Assembly: GCA_018676675.1 (NCBI GenBank)
Contig: JABHEG010000234.1
Coordinates: forward strand, 1-64,000
Direction: 5' to 3'
DNA: 64,000 nt
From: Lentisphaerota bacterium
Lineage (GTDB): Bacteria; Verrucomicrobiota; Lentisphaeria; Oligosphaerales; JABHEG01
The notes under the pieces are model-generated. The model was not told the origin of the DNA. It made no database searches and worked only from the letters and a program-made list of their open reading frames with translations. Below, in pieces: positions 45,764-55,278 of the stretch. Positions within the stretch are counted from its first letter, which is position 1. Each line of letters begins with the position of its first letter. A program made the position numbers and the translations under genes.

Positions 45764-46101
45764 AAACGTCCGGACAGCTTACGTAGCAGTCAGCGACAAT
45801 CCGCGCGAGCAAACAGACCACGGCGACACGTGGTCGTACCCAAACCGGGAGGTAAGGGCACAAGCATGGGCCATTGTCTTTTGCTCAAAGCGGTTCATGC
45901 GACTGTGAACGGTCCTTCTTGCTGGTCAGTCTCGTATCTAGCACAGCTCAAGTTACATGTGCACCCAAGGCAAGTCAACTGCCTGGACGCCCTCACGGTA
46001 ACCCCGGGCAGACTCGCCCCTTGCACTGAAGCCACGCACTCGTTACGTTCGCACAAGAACTCCCGCAACGACACGCCATCCCCAGTTGAAGAGAAACTCA
46101 C
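45764..46101. other. Leader-like non-coding region upstream of MFS and GH20 genes
   Basis: 338 bp between the divergent MFS and GH20 genes with no supported protein. A perfect seven-base-pair hairpin with a six-base loop lies at 45816-45835 (GACCACG, loop GCGACA, CGTGGTC). A second small hairpin, GTTCA/TGAAC, is at about 45893-45909. Read leftward, these precede the terminator at 45724-45757, as in an attenuated leader or small RNA. No tRNA or known RNA family is recognisable. Confidence 0.4.
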
Positions 46102-49100
46102 ATGCACCGACAGACCTGGGTCCGTTCCCTTGCCGTCCTACTTCTGACCATCTCTGCGATCTCCGCATTCGCGGACGATGGCTTCGAGAACCTGCTGCCC
46201 GAGCCATCCTTTGAGAAGGACAGCGACGGAAACGGCAGTGCTGATGGCTGGAACATCAACATACACGGAGGCGCTGAAGGGAGCTTCAATCTGGACGCCG
46301 CCAACACCAAACACGGAGACTGCTCCCAGCACATCGTCCACAGCAACGACTCCGGAGAATGGGTCCGCACCTCAGCAGAGCGAATTCCCGCGAAAGGGGA
46401 CAAGACCTACCAACTCGATGGCTGGGTCCGAGCCACCGGGACGTGGTCGGTCATCTTGTACGAGTTCCCAAAAGGGACCACTCAGAAGTACATCTCACAC
46501 AACATCGCCGGTGGAGGACAAACCGACTGGAAACGCATCGGGAAGACGATCACCACCAAAGACAACGCGGGGTCCTTCAAGCTGTCGCTCATCACCTCAG
46601 GCAAAGGTGAAGCGTGGTTCGACGAGTTCGTCCTTGGATTACTGGACCAGATTCCTGCACTGCGAACCCCACTGCTGACGTCTCAGCCGACCATCGACGG
46701 CAAGACGGACGATGACGCTTGGCAAAACGGTGCTCAACTCGAGACTTTCTTTGTCTTGGGTGGGAACGGCAAACGCGCTGAGCTCGGGACTACGGCCCGA
46801 GTCGGTTTCCGTGACGGCAAGCTATATGTCGCTTGGCAATGTGTGGAGCCGGACGTGAAGAAGCTCAAGACCGAAGGCACGCCAACCTGGAGCGATGACA
46901 CCGTCGAGCTCTTCCTTGGCCCGGGAGACGACACCGATGGCTACTGCCAGTTTGGCCTGACCCCCGCCGGGGGAATGCTGGAAGGACACAAGCTGAACCG
47001 GGTCGCCAGCGGCTTCTACGTCGATTGGTATTCGACAAGCACCACGCGCAGCCAGCTACCGCCGCTACCGTGGAAAGGCGCCGCCGCCCTTGACGCCGAC
47101 TCGTGGACCGGTGAGATGGCCATTGACGTAAGCTCCCTGGCCGAATATCTGCGGCCAGGGGCCATTTGGCGGATCCAGTTCGTCAGATCGCGCAAGATCG
47201 GCGATGGGGAACAGAACAGCTGCTGGTCCTTTACCCCGGGGGAAACGTTCCACCTTCCTGAGCGCTTCGGGCGAACGGTGTTCCCGATTGGCGCGACCGG
47301 GGTACATGCCTCCATCCCGGCGCCGAAGCCAGTACCACCAACGGATATTCGGATCGTCCCCCGGCCACAGCAGATGACACGAAGCAAAGCCGATTCCCGA
47401 AAATTCGGCAACCGAGTAAGAGTCGCTGCCGCGAACACCGCACAAGCCTGGGTGGCTCTGCGCTCCCTGCGTGAATGCCTGGAGGGGATGGGACTCCGCC
47501 GGCTCGAGCACCTTCCTCTCGCTCAGAGCGGTGAGGCCGACATCGTGCTGGGAACGCCGGACGATGCCCCACTCAGCGAGATCTCACGAGAACTCACGGC
47601 CGTTCACGGTACGCTTGAGCCGTGGCAGCGTCGCGAAGCGTACACTCTGAACAGTGAGACGACCCCCATCACGATCTGCGCGACGGGTGACCGTGGTTTG
47701 CTCTATGGCGTGCAAACGCTCCGTCAGCTCCTGCACGATGACGGCAAAGACGTCTGGGTACAGCCGGTCCAGGTCACGGATTGGCCCCAGCTCGAGTGGC
47801 GCGGCTGGCACCTCATCGCCCCCGCCACAAGCTCTGCAGTTGACGATGCCAAGCGCATCGTCAAGATGATGGCCGCCCTCAAAATGAACTGGATCGCCCT
47901 GCAGATCGACAATCGTCTTCAATACACCCGCGACCCCGGATTGAGTGCGGAGAGAGCTCCCAGCAAACAGGAACTCGCCGGCCTGGTGGAGTACGCGGAG
48001 AAGCACCTCTTTGAGGTGATCCCGATGACGCAATGCTGGTCACACTTCAGCTACTTCCTGCGCGGCGACAAGTACCGTCACCTGGCCGAAGTCCAAGAGC
48101 CCGATCCCAAAGCCCGCTGGAAGTACTGGAACTACTGCCCCCGCCACCCCGAGACACACAAACTGGTTTTCGGCCTGATTGAGGAGCAGCTCGAGTGCTT
48201 CCCCAACGCCAAATACTTCCACTGCGGCTTGGACGAAATCACCTTTGAGCCCATTGGGGTGTGCGAGCGCTGTAGAGGCACGCCAGGCGGGGACCTCATG
48301 GCTGAGGAAGTGAACCGCCTTCATGAGTTTGTAACGTCCAAGGGGCTCACCATGTGCATGTGGGGCGATCAACTGCTCGTCGAGCACAACGGCAAGCCGC
48401 CCCACAACACAGCCGATGCCCTCCCCAAGATCCCGCGCGACATTGTGATCTTCGACTGGCATTACGGGCAAGGGAGAGCGTTTCCGTCCGTGCAGTTCTT
48501 TAAGGACCACGGCTTCCCTGTGGTCGCCAGCGGCTGGTACGAACCCCTCAATGTCGTGCCGTTCAGCCAGACAGCATTCGACCAAGGCGTCATGGGCTAC
48601 GGTGGGACCACGTGGTACTCGATCGAGCGCATCAGGAGAGAGGTCCGACTCCTGACAGGCATCCCCCTCACCGCGGAGAACACGTGGTCGCCCGGAAAGC
48701 CCACAATCGATGCCCTGGACTACCATCCGCCCCAGATCTTCAGAGACCTCTGGAGAACGGAAAGGCCCAAACCGGCCAAAGCCTACACCCCAATCGATAT
48801 CGGCACCTACGCCAACCGCACGTTTGCGGACAACGAAGCACGAACTGGATGGCTCGGGCTCGGTCCGGAACACGATCTCTCTCTCATCCCAACCGGGGAG
48901 CAGTGGTTTACCGGCATTCCTTTCCGCGTGATCGACCCGGAACGGAAGCAGGTCGTCGTTCTGGCCCAGGAAGGAGACAACGGACACGCCTTCCCGGAAC
49001 GCGCATGGCAAATCCCTGTCAATCTGCAGGCGAACACTCTCGCGTTCCTGCAGACGTGCAGTCGTCCAGAGGCGTTCTCGCGCCATATCTATGATCGACG

Positions 49101-49389
49101 CAAGGTCAACCCAGGCAAGATCGCCCGTTACGTCGCGTACTACGCAGACGGTGAGACGGCCGAAATCACCCTGAACTGGAATCTGGAAATCTCAGACTGG
49201 AACAGCCAGCTCGGCAGCGCCTACGGACAGACAGCCTGGTGCGGGACGACCCCCCGCGGTGCAGCCGCACGAATCGAGGTCCTCCTGTGGAACAACCCGC
49301 GCCCGAAGGTCCCAATTACAGCCATCGACATCGTGTCCCTGAAGTCAACCGTCCGCCCGATTGTCCTCGCCATCACCGCCGTGCAGTGA
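46102..49389 (+). CDS. Secreted GH20 beta-N-acetylhexosaminidase with CBM9-like domain
   Basis: 1095 residues. A signal peptide (about 1-24, AISAFA) leads to a carbohydrate-binding jelly-roll (about 30-180), then a CBM9/DOMON-like domain (about 195-400: QPTIDGKTDDDAWQNG, VAWQCVEPD, DDTVELFLGPG). A GH20b domain (about 415-560: IVPRPQQM, DRGLLYGVQTLRQLL) precedes the GH20 TIM barrel from about 570 (LEWRGWHLI). The catalytic pair lies in YFHCGLDEITFEP (D/E about 711-712). The C-terminal beta domain ends the protein. GH20 enzymes remove terminal GlcNAc/GalNAc by substrate-assisted catalysis. Several cysteines (CERCRG) follow the catalytic acid, unusual for the family. The start has only a weak GAAGAG site. 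Confidence 0.88.
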   Translation: MHRQTWVRSLAVLLLTISAISAFADDGFENLLPEPSFEKDSDGNGSADGWNINIHGGAEGSFNLDAANTKHGDCSQHIVHSNDSGEWVRTSAERIPAKGDKTYQLDGWVRATGTWSVILYEFPKGTTQKYISHNIAGGGQTDWKRIGKTITTKDNAGSFKLSLITSGKGEAWFDEFVLGLLDQIPALRTPLLTSQPTIDGKTDDDAWQNGAQLETFFVLGGNGKRAELGTTARVGFRDGKLYVAWQCVEPDVKKLKTEGTPTWSDDTVELFLGPGDDTDGYCQFGLTPAGGMLEGHKLNRVASGFYVDWYSTSTTRSQLPPLPWKGAAALDADSWTGEMAIDVSSLAEYLRPGAIWRIQFVRSRKIGDGEQNSCWSFTPGETFHLPERFGRTVFPIGATGVHASIPAPKPVPPTDIRIVPRPQQMTRSKADSRKFGNRVRVAAANTAQAWVALRSLRECLEGMGLRRLEHLPLAQSGEADIVLGTPDDAPLSEISRELTAVHGTLEPWQRREAYTLNSETTPITICATGDRGLLYGVQTLRQLLHDDGKDVWVQPVQVTDWPQLEWRGWHLIAPATSSAVDDAKRIVKMMAALKMNWIALQIDNRLQYTRDPGLSAERAPSKQELAGLVEYAEKHLFEVIPMTQCWSHFSYFLRGDKYRHLAEVQEPDPKARWKYWNYCPRHPETHKLVFGLIEEQLECFPNAKYFHCGLDEITFEPIGVCERCRGTPGGDLMAEEVNRLHEFVTSKGLTMCMWGDQLLVEHNGKPPHNTADALPKIPRDIVIFDWHYGQGRAFPSVQFFKDHGFPVVASGWYEPLNVVPFSQTAFDQGVMGYGGTTWYSIERIRREVRLLTGIPLTAENTWSPGKPTIDALDYHPPQIFRDLWRTERPKPAKAYTPIDIGTYANRTFADNEARTGWLGLGPEHDLSLIPTGEQWFTGIPFRVIDPERKQVVVLAQEGDNGHAFPERAWQIPVNLQANTLAFLQTCSRPEAFSRHIYDRRKVNPGKIARYVAYYADGETAEITLNWNLEISDWNSQLGSAYGQTAWCGTTPRGAAARIEVLLWNNPRPKVPITAIDIVSLKSTVRPIVLAITAVQ

Positions 49390-49683
49390 GCTGAGCCGGA
49401 GGCGTCCGACCGAGCCGCGACGAACGGGAGCGATCTTCCTCTCTGAACTGAGCCGCGCACAGCGTAAGCGGTCTTCCTCTCTGAACCGAGAAAAGGCCCC
49501 CTCCCGCTGGTCAGGGCTCTGCCGGACACAAGTCGCCCACGCTGTGAGCCGTCTTCCCCTTGTCTGCGCCGCCGCGCCACTTACAGTAACTGGATGACAT
49601 CTCTGGTCTTTCCTGCCGTGCGCGGAAGCCAGCTCGGGCAAGGCCCGATCAACCCTTTTCCACCTGACTCCTCGGAGCCCTTG
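49390..49683. repeat. Gap with family-B repeat
   Basis: A family-B copy at 49450-49528 begins GAGCCGCGCACAGCGTAAGC and contains CCCCTCCCGCTGGTCAGGGC. A degenerate CGAGCCGCGACGAACGGGAG lies ahead at 49411-49430, and ACGCTGTGAGCCGTCTTCCC follows at 49539-49558. No gene is supported. The methionine operon begins at 49684. Confidence 0.6.
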
Positions 49684-50595
49684 ATGAACCTGCGTGATCA
49701 TCCCCTGTTGATCGTTGACGGCGCCATGGGAACGAACCTCCAAGCGTTGGATCTGCCCGACTCCGTATGGGGCGGAAACGACGGCTGCAACGAGTTCCTC
49801 AACCTGACGTGTCCGGAAGCGATCACCGAACTGCACACCCGCTTTGTGGAGGCAGGGGCGATGATCCTGGAGACGAACACGTTCGGAGCAACCCGGACCG
49901 TCCTGGCCGAGTATGGCCTTGAGAATGAGGTCCAGCGCATCAACCACGCTGCCGTCGCCAATGCCAAGAACGCCATTGGCAATCGCGAGAACTGTTACGT
50001 GGCCGGATCGGTGGGCCCAACGACGAAGCTCGCCAGCCTGGGACACATCACGGTCGATGAGCTCGGCCACGCCCTCCGCGAGCAGATGTCGGCGTTGATC
50101 GAGGCCGGCGTCGACGCGCTCATCATCGAGACCTGCCAGGACCTGTTGCAGGTCAAGACCGCCGTGGTCGCATGCTTTGAGGTCCTCGCCGAAAAGGGTC
50201 TGGATCTCCCGGTAATGGTCTCGGTGACCGTCGAGCAGACCGGCACGATGCTCGTGGGATCAGACATCGCCGCGGCCGCTGTCACGCTCGAGCCATTCCC
50301 CGTCTTCTCCCTGGGGCTCAACTGCGCAACCGGGCCGGCCGACATGGTGTCCAAGATCCGCTACCTGGGCAAGAACTGGCCACACCGCATCTCGTGCATA
50401 CCGAACCAGGGCCTGCCCGAGATCGTGGACGGCGAGACCGTCTATCCCCTGTCGCCTGAAGGCTATGCAGAACACATGAAGACGTTCGTCACAGAATATG
50501 GCGTGAGCATCGTGGGTGGATGCTGCGGCACGACCCCCGAACACACCCGTTGCCTGGTCAAAGCCCTGAACGGCGTGGTCCCGCAGCCGAGGTAG
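49684..50595 (+). CDS. Homocysteine S-methyltransferase domain protein (MetH N-module)
   Basis: 303 residues. It begins LLIVDGAMGTNLQAL and carries LETNTFGATRTVLAEYGL, AGSVGPTTKLASLG and GLNCATGP. The zinc-binding cysteines are C214 in GLNC and C280/C281 in GGCCGTTPEH. This is the first module of cobalamin-dependent methionine synthase as an independent protein; the remaining modules follow in the next gene. The start at 49684 has GGAG seven bases upstream; the frame upstream to 49594 has no binding site. It should transfer the methyl group from methylcobalamin, bound to the next gene's product, to homocysteine. Confidence 0.9.
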   Translation: MNLRDHPLLIVDGAMGTNLQALDLPDSVWGGNDGCNEFLNLTCPEAITELHTRFVEAGAMILETNTFGATRTVLAEYGLENEVQRINHAAVANAKNAIGNRENCYVAGSVGPTTKLASLGHITVDELGHALREQMSALIEAGVDALIIETCQDLLQVKTAVVACFEVLAEKGLDLPVMVSVTVEQTGTMLVGSDIAAAAVTLEPFPVFSLGLNCATGPADMVSKIRYLGKNWPHRISCIPNQGLPEIVDGETVYPLSPEGYAEHMKTFVTEYGVSIVGGCCGTTPEHTRCLVKALNGVVPQPR

Positions 50596-50666
50596 AACCT
50601 GCCCCGCCTTCAGTCACAAGGGCACCGGCACCCGCTGCAGCCGCGCACGCCGAACAAGGAAAGCGC

Positions 50667-53123
50667 ATGATTCCATCTGTCGCCAGTCTGTTTCAGGCCA
50701 CCGAATTGGGCCAGGATATCCGCCCTCTGGTCATTGGTGAACGCACCAACGCGAATGGGTCCCGGCGATTCCGCGAGCTGCTCCTGAACGACGACTATCA
50801 AGGCTGCCTTGAGATTGCGCTGGAGCAGGAAGCCGCCGGTGCGCATGTCCTCGATGTTTGCGCGGCCTATGCCGGGCGAGACGAACTCCGTGACATGACC
50901 GAGCTGGTGCGCCTGTTCGCGGGATCCCTCCGGATGCCCCTCATGATCGACTCCACCACGCCGTCCTGCATCGAAGCATGTCTGCGCATCTACCCGGGAC
51001 GCTGCATTGTCAACTCAATCAACCTGGAGGATGGCGGCGTCAACATCCGGAAGGTCTGCGCCCTGGTCAAAAAGTACGGCGCGGCGGTCGTTGCCCTGAC
51101 CATCAACGAGAACGGCATGGCGATGACGACGGAGGACAAGGTCACCACTGCCAGGGAAATCCACGACATAGCGGTCAACGAGTTCGGACTCCGCCCCCAC
51201 GACATCCTGTTCGACCCACTCACCTTCACAGTCGGAGCCGGCGACGAGACATTGCGCGACGCCGCCACTCAGACCCTGGATGCCCTCCGCCGAATCAAGG
51301 CAGAGCTGCCCGGTGTCTTCACCCTCCTCGGGGTGAGCAATATCTCGTTCGGTCTGAGTCCTTACTCCCGGCGCCTGCTCAACTCCGTTTTCCTGCACGA
51401 AGCCGTTGAGGCCGGCCTGGATGCGGCTATCATCGATGCGGCCAAGATCGTTCCCCTGGCCCGCGTCAGCGAGGAAGACCGGGAAATGTGTCTCGACCTG
51501 CTTTTTGACCGCGTGAAAGACCCCGAGCAGGGCCCGCTGATGGCGTTCATCGAACACTTCACCGAAACAGACGGTGAAAACACCGATGATGCAGAGTCGG
51601 ATGACGACCGGCGACGGCCGGAGCAGGTTCTCGTGGACCACGTTGTCGATGGCCGCAAGGAAGGGCTGGAGGACCAGCTAAACATTCTCCTGACCCGGAA
51701 CACGCCACTGGCGATCATCAACGATCTTCTCGTCCCTGCCATGCGGCACGTGGGTGACCTGTTCGGGCGGGGTGAGATTCTCCTGCCCTTCGTGCTCAAA
51801 TCCGCCGAAGTCATGAAAGCTGCGGTCTCCTTCCTGGAGCCGCTGATGGAGAAGGATGAAAGCGAAGCCGTGACCAAGATCCTCCTGGCCACGGTCCAGG
51901 GCGATGTCCACGACATCGGCAAGAATCTGGTCGAGATCATCCTCAGCAACAACGGCTACCAAGTCTACAATCTTGGGATCAAGATGCCGGTTGAGACGAT
52001 CATCAAGAAGGCCCGCGAGTATGATGTCGACATCATCGGACTCAGCGGCCTGCTCGTAAAATCAGCCATCGTCATGCAGGAAAGTATGCCCCAGTATGAA
52101 GCTGCCGGCCTGCAAGCCCCCGTCCTTCTCGGCGGGGCAGCCCTGACCCCGAAATTCGTGGCCGAATCCTGTGTGCCTCCCTACTCCTCCCCGGTCGTGT
52201 ACTGCGCCGATGCCTTTGCCGGCCTTAAAGCCGTCCGTGAGTTCGAAGCAGGCACGCTGGCAGCGACGACTTACAACGCGTCGTCAACCCCGAAGCGCAT
52301 GAGACCCGGAGCAAAGACGGCCGAGATAGACCGCACGATCACCGTCCCGTCAGTCCCTTTCACAGGCGTCCGCCACACGCGCGACATCGATCCGGCTGTG
52401 CTCTTCCCATTCATCAACGAACAGGCGCTTTTCCGCGGCCGCTGGGGCTACCGCCGTGGGAAGATGGGCGCAGAAGAGTACCGTGACCTGATCGAGAAGG
52501 ATGTGCGCCCCCTGTACGAGGACTTCAAACGGCGTGCGGTTGAGGACGCCCTCATCCAGCCCCAGGTCGCCTACGGCTATTTCCCCTGTCGAAGCGAAGG
52601 CGACGCCCTGATCGTGATCGACGGTACTCAGGAACACGTCTTCACCTTCCCCCGCCAGGAGGACCCGCCGCATCTCTGTATCGCCGACTACTTCAGGACC
52701 GCGGAAGAAGGCGGCGATGTCGCCGGCTTCTTTGTCGTTACCATCGGGCCGAACATCAGCGAGGCAACGCATGAACTCTACGACGCAAATGCCTACCACG
52801 ATTACCTGATGCTCCATGGGTTCAGTGTTGAGATCACCGACGCCCTGGCCGAATACTGGCACGAGATGATGCGGGAAGAGCTGGGATTCGTTGGTGACAG
52901 CCCCGACACACTGACGGGCTATGCCGTACAGGAGTACCGTGGCTCGCGGTACGGATTCGGCTACCCCGCCTGTCCTGACCTCGATGCTCACAAGCCGATG
53001 TTCGACATGCTCAAGCCGGAAAAAATCGGCGTATCTCTGACCGAACAGATGGAGATGGTTCCGGAGCAGACCACATCCGCCATCATCGCGCATCATCCAC
53101 AAGCCAAGTATTTCGCAGTGTAG
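50667..53123 (+). CDS. metH: MetH core: pterin-binding, cobalamin-binding and reactivation modules
   Basis: 818 residues. A pterin (methyltetrahydrofolate) domain (about 1-290: VIGERTNANGSRRF, DVCAAYAGRDE, MIDSTTP) is followed by an acidic linker (about 293-315, DGENTDDAESDDD), a cobalamin cap (about 320-405), the B12 domain with DVHDIGKN (base-on His415) plus GLSGLLVKSA and VLLGGAALT, and the SAM reactivation domain (about 570-818) ending near RGSRYGFGYPACPDL. The reactivation motif usually reads R..RPAPGYPACPDH, so the Pro/Ala residues are altered. The N-terminal homocysteine domain is absent and supplied by the upstream gene. AAGGAAAG supports the ATG at 50667. A rubredoxin gene follows 12 bases later. 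Confidence 0.93.
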   Translation: MIPSVASLFQATELGQDIRPLVIGERTNANGSRRFRELLLNDDYQGCLEIALEQEAAGAHVLDVCAAYAGRDELRDMTELVRLFAGSLRMPLMIDSTTPSCIEACLRIYPGRCIVNSINLEDGGVNIRKVCALVKKYGAAVVALTINENGMAMTTEDKVTTAREIHDIAVNEFGLRPHDILFDPLTFTVGAGDETLRDAATQTLDALRRIKAELPGVFTLLGVSNISFGLSPYSRRLLNSVFLHEAVEAGLDAAIIDAAKIVPLARVSEEDREMCLDLLFDRVKDPEQGPLMAFIEHFTETDGENTDDAESDDDRRRPEQVLVDHVVDGRKEGLEDQLNILLTRNTPLAIINDLLVPAMRHVGDLFGRGEILLPFVLKSAEVMKAAVSFLEPLMEKDESEAVTKILLATVQGDVHDIGKNLVEIILSNNGYQVYNLGIKMPVETIIKKAREYDVDIIGLSGLLVKSAIVMQESMPQYEAAGLQAPVLLGGAALTPKFVAESCVPPYSSPVVYCADAFAGLKAVREFEAGTLAATTYNASSTPKRMRPGAKTAEIDRTITVPSVPFTGVRHTRDIDPAVLFPFINEQALFRGRWGYRRGKMGAEEYRDLIEKDVRPLYEDFKRRAVEDALIQPQVAYGYFPCRSEGDALIVIDGTQEHVFTFPRQEDPPHLCIADYFRTAEEGGDVAGFFVVTIGPNISEATHELYDANAYHDYLMLHGFSVEITDALAEYWHEMMREELGFVGDSPDTLTGYAVQEYRGSRYGFGYPACPDLDAHKPMFDMLKPEKIGVSLTEQMEMVPEQTTSAIIAHHPQAKYFAV

Positions 53124-53135
53124 GAAAGTAATGAC

Positions 53136-53294
53136 ATGCGCCATATCTGCATCAACTGTGGCTACATCTACGACCCGAAAAAAGGCGACCCGATGAACGA
53201 CATCCCCCCCGGGACAGCGTTCGAGGACCTCCCGGACGAGTGGGTCTGCCCGATGTGCTACGCCACAACCGAGAACTTTGACCCGCTGGACTGA
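53136..53294 (+). CDS. Rubredoxin
   Basis: 52-residue rubredoxin: CINCG (C5, C8), GYIYDPKKGDP, a central PPGTAFEDLPDEWVCPMC core with C38 and C41, and an acidic end. The four cysteines bind one iron. The only departure from the norm is Tyr instead of Gly after the last cysteine. GGAAAG lies before the ATG, 12 bases after the MetH core stop, so it is translated from the same message. Its position between methionine synthase and a methylenetetrahydrofolate reductase fusion suggests that it carries electrons for cobalamin reactivation or folate reduction. That role is inferred. Confidence 0.92.
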   Translation: MRHICINCGYIYDPKKGDPMNDIPPGTAFEDLPDEWVCPMCYATTENFDPLD

Positions 53295-53295
53295 A

Positions 53296-53433
53296 GCGCA
53301 TCCCTCGAGGGTAGATGTCCCCAGCGACCGCGATTGACAACGCGCATCCCTGGAGGATCGATGTCCCCAGCGCCCCCAATTCACAACGAACGTCCCTGGA
53401 GGGTCGATGCCCCCAGCGACCGGGATTGACAGC
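53296..53433 (+). repeat. Three tandem 46-bp repeats
   Basis: Three units with an exact 46-bp period (the CCCT core at 53302, 53348 and 53394). The unit reads gcgcatccct.gagg.tcgatgtccccagcgacc..gattgacaac with a few changes. The third unit contains the first ATG of the following open frame (53407), which argues against that start. No gene fits here. It may be a regulatory or expansion repeat within the operon. Confidence 0.75.
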
Positions 53434-53448
53434 AACAGGAAGCTCAGG

Positions 53449-55278
53449 GTGAACTCCTTCCTCAACGCCATTCGAAAAACGCCGCTCATGTTTGACGGCG
53501 CTATGGGAACACGACTCTACGAGAAGGGCGTGTTCATCAACACTTGCTACGACGAGCTCAACCTGACCAACCCCAAGCTTGTGGCCGAGATCCATCAGGA
53601 ATACCGCGATGCGGGAGCCGATGTGATCGAGACGAATACCTTTGGCGCCAACGCCATCAAGCTCGCGGAACACGGCCTGGCCAACCGGGTGAGGGACATA
53701 AACCGCATTGGCGTGGAGCTCGCCCGTAAAGCCGCCGGAGCCGACGCCTACGTTGCCGGTTCGGTAGGGCCGACTCTTCGTTTGGGACGCATGTGGCAAA
53801 GCGGCAAGACGGAGCCCATCCGAGAGGCCTTCAGTGAACAGATCGCCGCCCTGGCTGAAGCAGGGGCTGACCTCCTCATGCTGGAGACATTCGACTCCCT
53901 GGCCGAGCTCCAACTGGCTGCTGGGATTGCCGCGGAAGCAGGGCTTCCCGTCATCGCATCGTTCTCGGTCAACGCTCAAGGGGATACCATCCGACAGCGA
54001 TCGGTGGAAGCCATGGTGTCTGTTCTCAGTGACAACAGCGATGTGGATGTGATCGGCCTGAATTGCGGTGTAGGCCCTGCCGCTGCGTATGATGCAGCCG
54101 TTCGGGCCGTTCCTCTCACCGCCAAGCCATTCATCGTGATGCCGAATGCCGGGATGCCCCGCGAGGTCGAGGGACGGATGATCTACCTCACCAGCCCCGA
54201 GTACTTCACCTCCTACGCCAAGCGCTTTGTCGAGCTGGGGATCCGTGGCATCGGCGGGTGTTGTGGAACGGGGCCATCGCACATCCGTGAAGCAGGCAAG
54301 GCCATCAGGTCACTCAGCGGGGTGAAACGCCACATCACTGTCCAGAGCATGCCGGAAACCGACATCATCGTCGATGTTGTCCCCCCCGAAAAGCGTTCCC
54401 GGTTCGCGGCGCGCCTGGCTGCGGGGCGGAAGGTGACTTCCATTGAGTTGCTGCCGCCCCGCTCGTGTGATCTCGGCCCCCTTCTCGCCAAAACACGCGA
54501 ATGTCACGAAGCCGGGATCGATGCGATCAACATCCCGGATGGCCCAAGAGCAAGTGCGCGCGTTTCGCCCATGATCGCCGCCATGGCAATACTCAACGAG
54601 GTCGGTATCGAGCCTATACTGCACTACTGCTGCCGAGACCGCAATCTCATCGGGATGCAATCCGATCTCATGGGAGCACAGGTTGCCGGACTGCGCAATA
54701 TCCTCATCATCACCGGTGACCCTCCGAAACTCGGAGACTACCCCGATGCGACGGGCGTCTTCGACGTGGACTCCATCGGGCTCACAAGAGTCGCCGCGAA
54801 CCTCAACCACGGGATAGATCTGGGCACCAACCCTGTCGATCCGCCCACAAGCATTTTCATCGGTATCGGCGCAAACCCCTGCGCCCTCTCCATGGACACC
54901 GAGGTCGAGCGCTATGTCGCCAAAGTTGAGGCAGGTGCGCACTTCGCAATCACCCAACCCATCTTTGATCCGGAAGCCTTGCTGCGTTTCCTGGACCGCG
55001 TCGAAGCCCATGAGAAGACCATCCCGGTGGTCGCCGGTGTCTGGCCATTGGTGAGCTACAAGAATGCGGAGTTCATGCGCAATGAAATCCCCGGCGTGGA
55101 AGTCCCCGACCACGTGATGGAGCGTATGAGTCGCTGCCGTACGAAGGAAGAAGGCATTCAGACTGGGGTGGAGCTCTCCCGTGACATCTGTGCGGAGATC
55201 GCAGACCGGGTTGCCGGATTCCAGGTCAGCGCCCCATTCGGTCGGGTCCAGATCGCGCTCAGTGTGCTGGAAGGCTGA
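53449..55278 (+). CDS. Homocysteine S-methyltransferase / methylenetetrahydrofolate reductase fusion
   Basis: 609 residues from the GTG at 53449, chosen because AGGAAGCTCAGG lies just upstream and the ATG at 53407 falls inside a repeat. Residues about 1-300 are a homocysteine methyltransferase module (MFDGAMGTRLYEKG, ETNTFGANAIKLAEHGL, GLNCGVGP, GGCCGTGPSH with the zinc cysteines). Residues about 320-600 are a MetF-type TIM barrel (VTSIELLPPRS, DAINIPDGPRAS, PILHYCCRDRN, LIITGDPPK, FAITQPIFDPEAL). The architecture matches the YitJ-type bifunctional proteins. It generates 5-methyltetrahydrofolate for the MetH core; its own methyltransferase module may act on homocysteine or another thiol. Last gene of the operon. 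Confidence 0.92.
   Translation: MNSFLNAIRKTPLMFDGAMGTRLYEKGVFINTCYDELNLTNPKLVAEIHQEYRDAGADVIETNTFGANAIKLAEHGLANRVRDINRIGVELARKAAGADAYVAGSVGPTLRLGRMWQSGKTEPIREAFSEQIAALAEAGADLLMLETFDSLAELQLAAGIAAEAGLPVIASFSVNAQGDTIRQRSVEAMVSVLSDNSDVDVIGLNCGVGPAAAYDAAVRAVPLTAKPFIVMPNAGMPREVEGRMIYLTSPEYFTSYAKRFVELGIRGIGGCCGTGPSHIREAGKAIRSLSGVKRHITVQSMPETDIIVDVVPPEKRSRFAARLAAGRKVTSIELLPPRSCDLGPLLAKTRECHEAGIDAINIPDGPRASARVSPMIAAMAILNEVGIEPILHYCCRDRNLIGMQSDLMGAQVAGLRNILIITGDPPKLGDYPDATGVFDVDSIGLTRVAANLNHGIDLGTNPVDPPTSIFIGIGANPCALSMDTEVERYVAKVEAGAHFAITQPIFDPEALLRFLDRVEAHEKTIPVVAGVWPLVSYKNAEFMRNEIPGVEVPDHVMERMSRCRTKEEGIQTGVELSRDICAEIADRVAGFQVSAPFGRVQIALSVLEG

Noticed and set aside
45764..46101. tRNA, SRP RNA or tmRNA in the gap before the GH20 gene
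   Set aside because: No T-loop/anticodon pattern, no SRP tetraloop-helix motif and no tag-peptide frame were seen.
53296..53433. Possible CRISPR-like repeats
   Set aside because: Units are contiguous with a 46-bp period and no variable spacers.
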